Assembly: GCA_018713145.1 (NCBI GenBank)
Contig: DVFP01000034.1
Span: forward strand, 1 to 47,250
Length of the DNA: 47,250 nucleotides
Direction of reading: 5' to 3'
DNA from: Candidatus Scybalocola faecavium
GTDB lineage: Bacteria > Bacillota > Clostridia > Lachnospirales > Lachnospiraceae
Positions 33,337 through 42,033 of the stretch are shown here, one piece after another (positions within the stretch are counted from its first letter, which is position 1; each line of letters begins with the position of its first letter). The notes under the pieces were generated by a model. The model did not search any database. It saw only the letters and a program-made list of their open reading frames with translations, and was not told the DNA's origin. The position numbers and the translations under genes were made by a program.

Positions 33337-33966
33337 GTGTTATGCAGTATATGTCATAAAAATGAGGCCGTGATCTGCTATACGGAGATCGTTAACGGCG
33401 TTAAAAAAGAACAGTATTTGTGTCCGGAATGTGCCGCTAAGTACACGGCATTTGATTCGGACGCATCCGGTCTGACTCCCGGAAATCTTCTGGCAGGGCT
33501 TTTAAGCAGTGTCCTTGGCCAGACAGGAGTTGCTCTGGATGATGATATTAAAAAGACCAATCTGGTATGCCATAACTGTGGCATGACCTATAATGAATTT
33601 TTAAAATACGGAAAGTTCGGCTGTCCGGAATGTGTTCATACCTTTGGCTTCCTGCTGGACGATTATTTAAAGAAGATCCAGGGAAGCTGTGAACATTGCG
33701 GAAAAGCTTACGAAGGCATGGAGACGGTAGTGGTGCCGGATATTTCTTTTGTAACCGGTGATAAAAAGAAAGCTCAGGAAGAACCCGGGATTAGAAATGT
33801 TCCCGGTGTGAAAGTTTCGGCGGAGGATTCGGATGAAATCGCCGGGTTAAAGCGTAAACTGGCAAAGGCTATACAGGACGAGGAATATGAAGAGGCCGCT
33901 CATTTAAGGGATACGATCCGTGCCATGTCCGGAAAGGAGGCAAAACATGATGAAAATGTGGTATGA
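33337..33966 (+). CDS. mcsA: McsA-like zinc-finger/UVR protein
   Basis: Activator and partner of the protein arginine kinase McsB in heat and oxidative stress. Four CxxC pairs are visible (CSICHKNEAVICY, CPEC, CHNCGMTYNEF with CPEC, CEHCGKAYE), as expected for zinc-binding McsA. A UVR motif closes the C-terminus (LKRKLAKAIQDEEYEEAAHL then RD). Its 209 residues are slightly longer than in Bacillus. The start is the GTG at 33337, with GGGGG eight bases before it; the nearby ATG is out of frame. The end overlaps mcsB by 20 bases. Thiol-rich fingers suggest redox sensing. Confidence 0.9.
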   Translation: MLCSICHKNEAVICYTEIVNGVKKEQYLCPECAAKYTAFDSDASGLTPGNLLAGLLSSVLGQTGVALDDDIKKTNLVCHNCGMTYNEFLKYGKFGCPECVHTFGFLLDDYLKKIQGSCEHCGKAYEGMETVVVPDISFVTGDKKKAQEEPGIRNVPGVKVSAEDSDEIAGLKRKLAKAIQDEEYEEAAHLRDTIRAMSGKEAKHDENVV

Positions 33967-34990
33967 AACACCCAAAGCAGATAATCATATTTTGATTGCT
34001 TCCAGAGTCCGTCTGGCCAGAAATCTGGTAACCTATCCTTTTTCCTTAAAAATTACTGAGGATCAGGCCGGACAGATGGTCCGCGAGGTAGGAGAAAAGT
34101 TTTTCCAGCAGTGTGAGCCGGATGAGAGCTATTATAAGTATTTTGATATAAAGAACATGGATCTGACTCAGAAAAACGCTATGGCTGAGCGCTGTACCAT
34201 TACGCCCTTATTAAGGGATAAAAAGCAGCCTGCCGGGCTGATCGTTTCAGAGGATGAGTCTGAATGTATCATGCTTAATGAGGAGGATCATGTGCGCATC
34301 CAGTCTGTATTAAGAGGGGATGCTCTGGGAACAGCCTATAAAGAGGCAGACCGGCTGGATGATGTGCTCAGCGACCGGCTGGAATATGCCTATAACCATA
34401 AATATGGATTTATTACATCCTGTCCTACCAGTATTGGAACAGGACTGCGGGCGGCTTACATTATGCATCTGCCTTTTATGGAAAAGGAAAATCTGATCAA
34501 ACCGCTGTCTGATGAACTGAACCGGCTGGGCTTTATGCTGAGAAATATGTATGGAGATGTGAGCGGAGCACTAGGCTCTCTTTACATTCTTTCAAATCAG
34601 CGGACCCTTGGACTGTCTGAGGAGGATATTCTTGTTTCTCTGAAAAACATGATGGTCCAGGTAACGGATCATGAGCGCCGTTCCAGGGAACGGGCCCTTC
34701 GGAAAAAGAGCGGGGAGATCGAGGATATGATCTTCCGCAGCTATGGTATCCTTAAGTACGGGAAGATGTTTGGCGCCGGAGAGGCGTTGAATCATCTGTC
34801 GAATGTGCGGGTTGGTTTTGACGAAGGTATATTAAAGACCGAGGATAACTGCCCGGATATTTATTCCGTGATGCTGGGAGTGCTTCCTGCAACGCTGATG
34901 TATTCTGAAGGAAAAAATCTGGGAAGCCAGGAAAGGCATGAAAGCCGGGCAAGATACATTCATCGGCATTTGCCTGAAATAAAACAATAA
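33947..34990 (+). CDS. mcsB: Protein arginine kinase
   Basis: Phosphorylates arginines in misfolded proteins, marking them for ClpCP. The 347-residue protein shows the guanidino-kinase pattern: ASRVRLARNL (17-26), MLNEEDHVRIQ, the active-site-loop TSCPTSIGTGLRAAY, and NQRTLGLSEEDIL. A GTG at 33920 is in frame but AAAGGAGG (33933-33940) clearly serves the ATG at 33947. It overlaps mcsA and is followed 11 bases later by clpC, the standard order of the stress operon. Confidence 0.95.
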   Translation: MMKMWYETPKADNHILIASRVRLARNLVTYPFSLKITEDQAGQMVREVGEKFFQQCEPDESYYKYFDIKNMDLTQKNAMAERCTITPLLRDKKQPAGLIVSEDESECIMLNEEDHVRIQSVLRGDALGTAYKEADRLDDVLSDRLEYAYNHKYGFITSCPTSIGTGLRAAYIMHLPFMEKENLIKPLSDELNRLGFMLRNMYGDVSGALGSLYILSNQRTLGLSEEDILVSLKNMMVQVTDHERRSRERALRKKSGEIEDMIFRSYGILKYGKMFGAGEALNHLSNVRVGFDEGILKTEDNCPDIYSVMLGVLPATLMYSEGKNLGSQERHESRARYIHRHLPEIKQ

Positions 34991-35001
34991 GGAGGGATCC
35001 T

Positions 35002-37440
35002 ATGCAATACAGATTTACACAAATGGCGGCCAATGCCATGCAGTACGCAGCAGATGTGGCATCGGAGCTTTCACATAATTATATCGGCACAGAGCACCTG
35101 CTTATAGGCCTTCTTCGGGAAGAGGAAGGGCTGGCCAGCCAGGTGCTGGTACAAAACGGCGTCACTGAAGAAAAGGTGATGCGTCTTGTAGAACAGCTGA
35201 TCACCGGAGGCAACGTGGAGGTTGCTGACGTTATTGATTACACCCCAAGAAGCCGGAGGATCTTAGAACTGGCAGGAAGGGAAGCCCTGCGCTTTCGTGC
35301 CCAGGCGATCGGCACAGAGCATCTGCTCATCGCTATTCTTCGGGAAAGCGACTGTGTTGCCGTGCGTCTGTTAAATACCTTAGGGGTAAATATACAAAAG
35401 CTTTACAGTGATATTTTAGGGGCCATGGGGCTTGATACATCTGCCGCAAAAAATGAATTTGGTTCAAAAAGCGGACGAAATAAAGGGAAAAGCAGCACAC
35501 CTACCCTGGATCAGTACAGCCGGGATCTAACGGCTCTGGCCAGAGAAGGAAAGCTGGATCCGGTCGTTGGAAGAAATAACGAGATCACCCGGGTGGTACA
35601 GATTTTAAGCCGCAGGACAAAAAATAATCCGTGTCTTATCGGTGAACCCGGCGTAGGTAAAACTGCAATTGCCGAAGGCCTGGCCAGAAAGATCGTGGAA
35701 GGAAATATTCCCGAGACGATTAAGGATAAGCGGCTGGTAACCCTGGATCTTTCCGGTATTGTAGCCGGTTCAAAGTATCGGGGCGAGTTTGAGGAACGGA
35801 TCAAAAGGATCATCAGTGAGGTGCGTGATGATGGCAATGTGCTCCTGTTTATTGATGAAATCCATACGATCATCGGCGCGGGAGGCGCGGAAGGCGCTTT
35901 AGATGCGTCTAATATATTAAAGCCGTCTCTGGCCCGGGGAGAGATCCAGATTATTGGTGCCACTACCATTGACGAGTACCGGAAGTACATTGAAAAGGAT
36001 GCAGCCCTTGAACGGCGCTTCCAGCCTGTAGTGGTAGATGAGCCTTCAGAGGCGGAAGCTGTGGAAATCTTAAAAGGACTTCGACCGGCCTATGAAGAGC
36101 ATCATCATGTGCGTATTACAGATGAAGCTCTTACAGCTGCCGTAAAAATGTCAGCCAGATATATTAATGACCGTTTCCTTCCGGATAAAGCCATTGACCT
36201 GATTGATGAGGCTTCATCAAAGGTACGTTTGTCCTCTTATTCCACATCCCCTCAGATCAAGGAAGTGGAAAACCGCATTGAAAAGCTGGAGGAAGATAAG
36301 GAGAATGCTATCCGTGAGGAGGCATATGAACGTGCCGGCGCCATTAAAAAAGAGCAAAGCGAGCTGCGCCAGGAATTGGTTACTTTAAATCATGAGTGGG
36401 AAAAGGCCAGAAAAGATGTAGAGTTGGTCGTTGGCGAAAATGAAATCGCCGATATAGTTTCCGCCTGGACAAAGATCCCGGTGAAAAAGCTGGCAGAAGG
36501 CGAGTCGCAGCGCCTTATGAACCTGGAGAGTATCCTTCATAAAAGAGTGGTCGGCCAGGATGAGGCTGTGGCGGCTGTGGCCAAGGCGATCCGCCGGGGA
36601 CGCATCGGATTGAAAGATCCTAAACGGCCCATTGGCTCCTTCCTGTTTTTAGGGCCTACCGGTGTAGGTAAAACAGAGCTTTCAAAGGCATTGGCAGAGG
36701 CTATGTTTGGAAAAGAAGACGCATTGATCCGGGTCGATATGTCAGAATATATGGAAAAGCACAGTGTATCCAAGCTCATCGGTTCCCCTCCAGGTTATGT
36801 CGGCTATGAAGAAGGGGGACAGCTTAGTGAAAAGATCCGCCGGAACCCATATTCAGTCCTCTTGTTTGATGAAGTGGAAAAAGCTCATCCGGATATTTTT
36901 AATGTGCTCCTTCAGGTTTTGGACGATGGCCATATTACGGATGCCCAGGGCCGGAAGATCGACTTTAAAAATACAGTGATCATTATGACATCCAACGCCG
37001 GCGCGTCTAATATTGTAGCGCCTAAAAAGCTTGGCTTTATGGCCGTGGATAATGACCAGGAAGATTACCGCCGGATGAAAGACGGCGTTATGGACGAAGT
37101 AAAACATATTTTTAAGCCGGAGTTTTTAAACCGTATTGATGATATTATTGTATTCCATCCTCTCAGCCGGGAAAATATCCGCCAGATCGTTAAGATTATG
37201 CTGGATGAGATCTTTGCCCGGGCAAAGGATCAGATGAATATTACCATGACTGCCAGCAGAGCTGTGCTGGATCATCTGGCAGAAGTCGGCTTTGATCCCA
37301 ATTACGGGGCAAGACCTTTGCGCCGGGCTATCCAAAATGAGATTGAGGACGCCATGGCTGAAGCCATTCTTGATCAGAAGATCAAGTCCGGCGATACGGT
37401 CCAGCTGACCATAAAAAAGGGCAAGATAGAGCTTGCGTAA
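35002..37440 (+). CDS. clpC: ClpC-type AAA+ unfoldase
   Basis: Hexameric ATPase that unfolds proteins for the ClpP protease. Its 812 residues carry the two N-terminal Clp repeats (about 1-145), the first AAA+ domain with Walker A GEPGVGKT (214-221), a middle coiled coil with a UVR motif ([20 protein letters not shown]), and the second AAA+ domain with GPTGVGKT (551-558) and [12 protein letters not shown]. The N domain and UVR region are the parts that contact McsB and substrates in Bacillus. GGAGGG precedes the ATG. It ends the operon; no clear terminator follows directly. Confidence 0.97.
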   Translation: MQYRFTQMAANAMQYAADVASELSHNYIGTEHLLIGLLREEEGLASQVLVQNGVTEEKVMRLVEQLITGGNVEVADVIDYTPRSRRILELAGREALRFRAQAIGTEHLLIAILRESDCVAVRLLNTLGVNIQKLYSDILGAMGLDTSAAKNEFGSKSGRNKGKSSTPTLDQYSRDLTALAREGKLDPVVGRNNEITRVVQILSRRTKNNPCLIGEPGVGKTAIAEGLARKIVEGNIPETIKDKRLVTLDLSGIVAGSKYRGEFEERIKRIISEVRDDGNVLLFIDEIHTIIGAGGAEGALDASNILKPSLARGEIQIIGATTIDEYRKYIEKDAALERRFQPVVVDEPSEAEAVEILKGLRPAYEEHHHVRITDEALTAAVKMSARYINDRFLPDKAIDLIDEASSKVRLSSYSTSPQIKEVENRIEKLEEDKENAIREEAYERAGAIKKEQSELRQELVTLNHEWEKARKDVELVVGENEIADIVSAWTKIPVKKLAEGESQRLMNLESILHKRVVGQDEAVAAVAKAIRRGRIGLKDPKRPIGSFLFLGPTGVGKTELSKALAEAMFGKEDALIRVDMSEYMEKHSVSKLIGSPPGYVGYEEGGQLSEKIRRNPYSVLLFDEVEKAHPDIFNVLLQVLDDGHITDAQGRKIDFKNTVIIMTSNAGASNIVAPKKLGFMAVDNDQEDYRRMKDGVMDEVKHIFKPEFLNRIDDIIVFHPLSRENIRQIVKIMLDEIFARAKDQMNITMTASRAVLDHLAEVGFDPNYGARPLRRAIQNEIEDAMAEAILDQKIKSGDTVQLTIKKGKIELA

Positions 37441-37446
37441 AAACAC

Positions 37447-37475
37447 TGGAAAAGTTCAGTGAAATGCGATATAAT
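37447..37475 (+). promoter_or_regulatory. Promoter of the 134-residue unknown gene
   Basis: TGGAAA (37447-37452), 17 bases, TATAAT (37470-37475). The leader then contains a very stable hairpin GGCGCCG-GTGA-CGGCGCC (37501-37518) before the ATG at 37573. Confidence 0.6.
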
Positions 37476-37572
37476 GAAAATACCATTAAGGTTGCAGCAG
37501 GGCGCCGGTGACGGCGCCTGAAGCTGAACTGTTAACACACAGATAAAGAAACACGATCAGGAGGATATAACA

Positions 37573-37977
37573 ATGACAGTAATCGAGGGGTTGATCCGTA
37601 CCGAAGATAACGGGGATCTGAGCTTTGGAAACTATGAATTGGAGACAAAGTCTAAGGTTTCTGATTATGAACATTTCGGTGACAGCTATAAGGTAAAAAC
37701 TTACAAGGAGATCACCAAGCTGGAGCGCAACGATTTATTTGTATATGAGTCTGTTCCCGGCACTGTTGTCCGGAATTTCAGGATGAATGGCGAAGAGGTG
37801 GACTTTAAAGTGGAAGGCTTTGAGGATACACAGATTGCCTTGGGACTTGAACCGGAAAAGGAATATCGGGTTTACGTGGATGGCGTGGATGTAGGAAGCG
37901 CCAAAACAAATCTGGGCGGAAAACTGGTATTTAGTGTGGAGCTGGGAAGCGGAGAGAAAAATATCCATATTGTGTAA
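37573..37977 (+). CDS. Conserved-looking 134-residue protein of unknown function
   Basis: An acidic, beta-rich soluble protein without signal peptide or membrane segment. It begins MTVIEGLIRTEDNGDLSFGN; the middle has KTYKEITKLERNDLFVYES, and the second half reads like a small beta-sandwich (EYRVYVDGVDVGSAKTNLGG then KLVFSVELG). I do not recognise a domain with confidence. AGGAGG lies about ten bases before the ATG, and it has its own promoter upstream and terminator downstream, so it is a real monocistronic gene. It sits between clpC and radA, but the promoter arrangement does not tie it to either. Confidence 0.7.
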   Translation: MTVIEGLIRTEDNGDLSFGNYELETKSKVSDYEHFGDSYKVKTYKEITKLERNDLFVYESVPGTVVRNFRMNGEEVDFKVEGFEDTQIALGLEPEKEYRVYVDGVDVGSAKTNLGGKLVFSVELGSGEKNIHIV

Positions 37978-38009
37978 CGAGACAAGTGTAAGTAAAAATA
38001 ACAAAGTGA

Positions 38010-38043
38010 CATGGCTGCCTGCAGTTTTGAGGCAGCCATTTTG
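38010..38043 (+). terminator. Terminator after the unknown gene
   Basis: ATGGCTGCC (38011-38019) pairs exactly with GGCAGCCAT (38031-38039), followed by TTTTG. Confidence 0.8.
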
Positions 38044-38044
38044 T

Positions 38045-38115
38045 CTGATAAGGCGAAAATCAGGCGGAAAGATACCTTTATGCCGAAAAAGGCGCGGCAT
38101 AAATCAAGATAGGAG
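38045..38115 (+). promoter_or_regulatory. Twin-hairpin leader of radA
   Basis: CTGAT (38045-38049) pairs with ATCAG (38059-38063). After GCGGAAAGATACC comes a perfect nine-bp stem TTTATGCCG (38077-38085) with CGGCATAAA (38095-38103), then AGGAG (38111-38115). The order hairpin, GATACCT, hairpin, ribosome site matches the elements before 13348 and 28415, though the stems differ in sequence. Confidence 0.5.
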
Positions 38116-38121
38116 ATGTTT

Positions 38122-39492
38122 ATGGCAAAATCAAAAACCGTTTTTTTCTGTCAGGAATGTGGCTTTGAAAGTTCTAAATGGATGGGGCAGTGTCCGGGAT
38201 GCAAAGCATGGAATACGTTTGTAGAAGAACCTGCAGCGCCAAAAAGCAGCCGGGGGAGCCAGGCTTCTCCCAGAGATATAGCGGCGGCGGTGCCTACAAA
38301 GCTTTCCATGGTCAGTCCGGATGATCATAAGCGCACGCTCACCGGTATACGTGAGCTGGATCGGGTGCTTGGCGGCGGAATTGTTAAAGGTTCCCTGGTT
38401 CTTGTGGGTGGTGATCCCGGAATCGGAAAATCCACCCTCCTTTTGCAAATGTGCCAGGTGCTGGCCGCCCGTTCCGTATCCCTGCTGTATATTTCCGGAG
38501 AAGAATCCCTTCAGCAGATCCGTATGCGGGCGGACCGTCTCGGACCGTTTAAAAATGACATTATGATGCTGTGTGAGACAAATCTGGACATTGTGGAAGG
38601 TGTCGTGAGAAAATATAAGCCGGATATTGTAGTCATTGACTCTATCCAGACCATGTATAAAGAAGATATTGGCTCCGCGCCGGGAAGTGTGAGCCAGGTG
38701 CGGGAAAGTACCGGTGTATTGATGCAGTTAGCCAAAGGCCTGGGGATAACTATTTTTATTGTAGGACATGTGACGAAGGAAGGGGTTGTGGCCGGTCCCA
38801 GGGTGCTGGAACATATGGTGGATACGGTCCTTTATTTTGAGGGGGATCGCCACGCCTCTTACCGGATCCTGCGGGCTGTGAAAAACCGTTTCGGCTCAAC
38901 CAATGAGATCGGAGTGTTTGAAATGCGTTCTTCCGGTTTGACCCAGGTGGAAAATCCTTCAGAGTATATGCTTAACGGACGGCCTCAGGGCGCATCCGGT
39001 TCTGTAGTGTCCTGCGCTATGGAAGGAACACGGCCTATTTTGGTAGAGGTTCAGGCATTAGTCTGCCGCACAAACTTTAATATGCCAAGAAGAACATCAG
39101 CCGGCATTGATTATAACCGGGTAAACCTGCTTATGGCAGTTTTGGAAAAGCGGCTGGGGCTGCCTTTAGATAATTGCGACTGCTATGTAAATATTGCCGG
39201 AGGTATGCGTTTAAGTGAGCCGGCGATTGACCTGGCAGTAGTATGCGCCATTATTTCCAGCTATAAAAACTTTGAGATCAGCGCTAAGACCATTATTTTT
39301 GGAGAAGTGGGACTTACCGGTGAGGTCAGGGCTGTAAATATGGTGGAGCAGAGGGTGGCAGAAGCTAAAAAGCTGGGATTTTCCACCTGCCTTGTGCCGG
39401 AAGTGAATCTTAAGTCTGTGGCTTCCACAGAGGATATGGCTGTTGTAGGGATCCGTACAGTACAAGACATTTTAAAATATATTAAAGCATAA
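38122..39492 (+). CDS. radA: DNA repair protein RadA
   Basis: RecA-like ATPase that promotes branch migration in recombination. Its 456 residues show the C4 zinc finger CQECGFESSKWMGQCPGC (10-27), Walker A GDPGIGKST (97-105), the RadA-specific KNRFGSTNEIGVFEM, and the C-terminal Lon-like domain ending in EVGLTGEVRAVNMVEQRVAE then AKKLGF. The ATG at 38116 abuts AGGAG; the ATG at 38122, six bases after it, is the better start and gives the normal MAKSKT N-terminus. It is followed by a bidirectional terminator. Confidence 0.97.
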   Translation: MAKSKTVFFCQECGFESSKWMGQCPGCKAWNTFVEEPAAPKSSRGSQASPRDIAAAVPTKLSMVSPDDHKRTLTGIRELDRVLGGGIVKGSLVLVGGDPGIGKSTLLLQMCQVLAARSVSLLYISGEESLQQIRMRADRLGPFKNDIMMLCETNLDIVEGVVRKYKPDIVVIDSIQTMYKEDIGSAPGSVSQVRESTGVLMQLAKGLGITIFIVGHVTKEGVVAGPRVLEHMVDTVLYFEGDRHASYRILRAVKNRFGSTNEIGVFEMRSSGLTQVENPSEYMLNGRPQGASGSVVSCAMEGTRPILVEVQALVCRTNFNMPRRTSAGIDYNRVNLLMAVLEKRLGLPLDNCDCYVNIAGGMRLSEPAIDLAVVCAIISSYKNFEISAKTIIFGEVGLTGEVRAVNMVEQRVAEAKKLGFSTCLVPEVNLKSVASTEDMAVVGIRTVQDILKYIKA

Positions 39493-39554
39493 ATAAGAAC
39501 TCATTGGGCAGGGCCGGCCGATCCGCGGCTCGGACCCGGCTCGATGAAACTGAA

Positions 39555-39600
39555 AAACATAATGGGGAGCTGTTAAAACGGCTCCCCATTATGTTTGAAA
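39555..39600. terminator. Sixteen-bp bidirectional terminator
   Basis: Arms 39555-39570 and 39581-39596 are perfect complements (core ATGGGGAGC/GCTCCCCAT), lying between the converging radA and aminotransferase genes with A- and T-rich flanks. Confidence 0.88.
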
Positions 39601-39607
39601 AGAGATA

Positions 39608-40795
39608 TTATTTTTTATATTTGTCATAAAGACGTTTGAAGGCCGGGATACTTCTTTGAACCACATCATAAGGTACACAGTAGGAAACCCGTACAAAGCC
39701 CGGGCCGCCAAAGGCTGTTCCCGGAGCCATTAAGATTTTTTCTTCTTTTGCCCGGTCACAGAATTTTGCGTCATCCGGTTCCAGAGAGCGCATAAACAGA
39801 TAGAATGCTCCATCAGGATGAATACACTCATAGCCAATATCCGTAAGGGATTTGTAAAGAAGATCCCGGTTTTTTTCATAAATGCTTATATCTACTGTAG
39901 CATCCACACATTTTAACAGCATTTTCTGCTGGAGCGATGGAGCGTTGACATAGCCCAGGTAACGGATGGATGCGGTAATACCTGCGACTACATTGGCAAA
40001 GTCTGCCACAGAGCCTTCCATGGCAATGTAGCCCACACGTTCACCTGGAATAGATAAAGTCTTACTGTAGGAATAAACAACAATGGTATCTTTGTAGTAA
40101 TGGGGCAGGTAAGGAACCGTCAGTCCTCCGTAGGCCAGCAGCCGGTATGGTTCGTCAGATACAAGATAAATGGGATGTCCGTATTCCTTTTCCTTTCGTT
40201 CCATGATTTCCGCAACCTTTTTTATGGATGCTTCAGTGTATACAGCGCCAGTAGGATTATTGGGGGTATTAATAAATACCATGCGGGTTTTTGGTGAAAA
40301 CGCTGCTTCAAAAGTAGCCGGATCCGGCTGGAGCGTGTTCTGGTCGCACAAAGCAGGGACAAGTTTTCCGTACATGGTTTCTACATAGCTTTTGTATTCC
40401 CAGAAATAAGGAGCAAAGGTAATGACTTCATCGCCCTGATCCAGAAACGTATTGCACAGGATTGCCAGGGCAGACGCGGCGCCGCTGGTCATAATAATGC
40501 CGTCAATGGTATACCGGGTGTGATAGCGCTGATTTAAATAGTCGGCAATACATTGGCGCACATCCGGATGACCCACATTGGCAGGATAGCCGTGGAGAGT
40601 CAGAGGATCTTCCCGGTCCAGCACTTCTTTTAAGGTTTCATTCACAATGGCTGGCGGAGCTACGTTTGGATTTCCGATGCTGAAATTAAAAATATTTTCC
40701 TGACCGTAAATGGAAGCCAGCTTTTTCCCTTCTTCAAAAATGTCGCGGATACATACAGAGCCGTCTAAAGAAGCCTGTAAACGTTTTGATATCAT
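39608..40795 (-). CDS. Class I/II pyridoxal-phosphate aminotransferase
   Basis: Cytoplasmic aminotransferase of 395 residues, aspartate-aminotransferase-like fold. PLP-site residues are in place: TSGAASAL (103-110), NTPNNPTG (177-183), SDEPYRLL with Asp214 and Tyr217, and YSYSKTLSIPGERVGYI with the Schiff-base Lys245. The amino donor cannot be read; aspartate or an aromatic/branched amino acid are the likeliest. Minus-strand GGGAGG is seven bases before the ATG at 40795. It is a single-gene transcript whose promoter contains a perfect palindrome. Confidence 0.9.
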   Translation of the reverse strand: MISKRLQASLDGSVCIRDIFEEGKKLASIYGQENIFNFSIGNPNVAPPAIVNETLKEVLDREDPLTLHGYPANVGHPDVRQCIADYLNQRYHTRYTIDGIIMTSGAASALAILCNTFLDQGDEVITFAPYFWEYKSYVETMYGKLVPALCDQNTLQPDPATFEAAFSPKTRMVFINTPNNPTGAVYTEASIKKVAEIMERKEKEYGHPIYLVSDEPYRLLAYGGLTVPYLPHYYKDTIVVYSYSKTLSIPGERVGYIAMEGSVADFANVVAGITASIRYLGYVNAPSLQQKMLLKCVDATVDISIYEKNRDLLYKSLTDIGYECIHPDGAFYLFMRSLEPDDAKFCDRAKEEKILMAPGTAFGGPGFVRVSYCVPYDVVQRSIPAFKRLYDKYKK

Positions 40796-40938
40796 AATTG
40801 TTCCTCCCAGAATTTATTTCCCGGGGACTAAGCCGGCGCGACTTTATAGGTGTCTGTGGGCCAATGTCCCGGATCTTATGTATTTTGGTCTGATTTCATG
40901 GAAATATGAAAAAAGTGACCATTTATCGTCTGTCTCAT

Positions 40939-40967
40939 ATTATAATGGTTTAACGCGTTAATGTAAA
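40939..40967 (-). promoter_or_regulatory. Promoter of the aminotransferase gene with internal palindrome
   Basis: Minus-strand TTTACA (40962-40967), 17 bases, TATAAT (40939-40944). The spacer holds TTAACGCGTTAA (40950-40961), a perfect 12-bp palindrome of the kind bound by LacI-type repressors. It lies in the 475-base gap 40796-41270. Confidence 0.7.
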
Positions 40968-40988
40968 GAATAAAATCCGGAAAAATAA

Positions 40989-41017
40989 TTGACAAATGGA
41001 AAAATCTGTGTTAGTTT
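40989..41017 (+). promoter_or_regulatory. Candidate urease promoter
   Basis: Perfect TTGACA (40989-40994), 17 bases, TAGTTT (41012-41017), a weak -10. Transcription would begin near 41024, only a few bases before the terminator hairpin at 41027. Confidence 0.5.
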
Positions 41018-41026
41018 ATAGCCCAT

Positions 41027-41071
41027 AAGGCAGACAAAGGCGTCGCAAGATGCTTTTGTCTGCCTTTTTTT
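41027..41071 (+). terminator. Intrinsic terminator/attenuator at the start of the urease leader
   Basis: AAGGCAGACAAA (41027-41038) pairs with TTTGTCTGCCTT (41055-41066), with a T-run at 41065-41071. It works only on the plus strand, yet the gene to its left is on the minus strand, so the only transcript it can end is one starting in the 40796-41024 gap. This suggests attenuation of the urease operon. Confidence 0.75.
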
Positions 41072-41226
41072 GCGCGATACGCCTGGAAAGAAGCTGCCAT
41101 GTGGGCATGAGCGGGCATTTGCCGGTCAGCAGACAGGGAGCGCTTTCCCAGGGATCTGTTTGGGGTATCGCACATCGCGCCCTTCAGAAAGGACAACGTC
41201 CGAACTTAGCGGAGCGGTGGAACACC
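41072..41226 (+). promoter_or_regulatory. Structured leader of the urease operon
   Basis: GCGCGAT (41072-41078) can pair with ATCGCGC (41174-41180), or the overlapping GCGATAC (41074-41080) can pair with GTATCGC (41165-41171); the two exclude each other. Inside are further complementary stretches, and beyond are two small hairpins, GGAC-AAC-GTCC (41191-41201) and GGTG-GAA-CACC (41216-41226). I recognise no named riboswitch class. Confidence 0.45.
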
Positions 41227-41270
41227 AAAGGATCACGTAGAGAAAAATTTTTAATCCAGGAGGTTTGATC

Positions 41271-41573
41271 ATGCGTTTAACACCGAAAGAACAGGAAAAG
41301 CTTCTGCTCCACATGGCGGGACAGCTGGCAAAGGAACGTAAAGAGCGGGGATTAAAGCTGAATTATGTGGAAGCGATCGCCTATATCAGTTCTGAACTTA
41401 TGGAAATGGCCAGAGACGGACGGGAGGTCACAGAGCTTATGTATCTGGGAACAAAGATCCTTACAAAAGATGATGTGATGGATGGTGTTGCCGATATGGT
41501 AGCTGAAGTTCAGGTAGAAGCTACATTCCCTGATGGAACAAAAATGGTAACCGTCCATAATCCCATTGTATAA
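41271..41573 (+). CDS. ureA: Urease gamma subunit
   Basis: Smallest structural subunit of the nickel enzyme urease, which hydrolyses urea to ammonia and carbamate. The 100-residue protein follows the UreA pattern: [48 protein letters not shown] and [20 protein letters not shown] followed by IV. CCAGGAGG (41257-41263) is seven bases before the ATG; an in-frame TTG at 41265 is too close. It is separate from ureB, as in Klebsiella and unlike the fused UreA of Helicobacter. It starts the eight-gene operon. Confidence 0.98.
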   Translation: MRLTPKEQEKLLLHMAGQLAKERKERGLKLNYVEAIAYISSELMEMARDGREVTELMYLGTKILTKDDVMDGVADMVAEVQVEATFPDGTKMVTVHNPIV

Positions 41574-41653
41574 GCGGGGATAAGATCTTTTAACAGGTTT
41601 TTTGAACCTGCAAAACAAAAGCAATGACATAATTAGAGAAAGGAGCGTCTGTA

Positions 41654-42019
41654 ATGAAGATCGGAGCAATCATGCCGGCAGACAGGGAGATCGTCCTTAA
41701 TGCGGGAAAGCCGGCGATTACATTAACAGTGACCAATAAAGGCGACCGTCCGGTACAGGTTGGAAGCCATTACCATTTTTTTGAGGTAAATCGGTGCCTG
41801 GAATTTGACAGGGAAAGAGCTTACGGATTTCATCTGGATATTGCGTCAGGAACTTCAGTGCGTTTTGAGCCGGGAGAAGAAAAGGAAGTACAGCTGACAG
41901 CCTTCGGCGGTACAAAGAGGATCTTTGGCCTCAATGACTTGACCCGGGCCCAGGTTTCTGAAAGTACAAAAGCAGCGGCCATGGAAAAAGCAAGACAAAA
42001 AGGTTTTATTTCAGAATAA
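41654..42019 (+). CDS. ureB: Urease beta subunit
   Basis: Structural subunit of 121 residues. The diagnostic segment [19 protein letters not shown] is intact, along with the N-terminal [20 protein letters not shown] and the C-terminal [20 protein letters not shown] precedes the ATG. The 80-base gap after ureA contains a small CAGGTT/AACCTG hairpin (41594-41610) without a T-run, which may set the ratio of subunits. The last 20 residues form a charged helix, a common variation in the family. Confidence 0.97.
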   Translation: MKIGAIMPADREIVLNAGKPAITLTVTNKGDRPVQVGSHYHFFEVNRCLEFDRERAYGFHLDIASGTSVRFEPGEEKEVQLTAFGGTKRIFGLNDLTRAQVSESTKAAAMEKARQKGFISE

Positions 42020-42033
42020 GGGAGGCATAGATC

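Noticed and set aside
40710..40961. 83-residue plus-strand open frame across the aminotransferase start
   Set aside because: It is antisense to the aminotransferase N-terminus and its promoter, without a ribosome site.
41190..41226. Possible T-box or NiCo riboswitch ahead of ureA
   Set aside because: GGTGGAACACC superficially recalls a T-box bulge and a nickel-related class would fit the context, but I could not match the conserved core of either class by eye.
41011..41314. Overlapping minus-strand open frames across the urease leader
   Set aside because: They have no ribosome sites and cross the terminator and structured leader.
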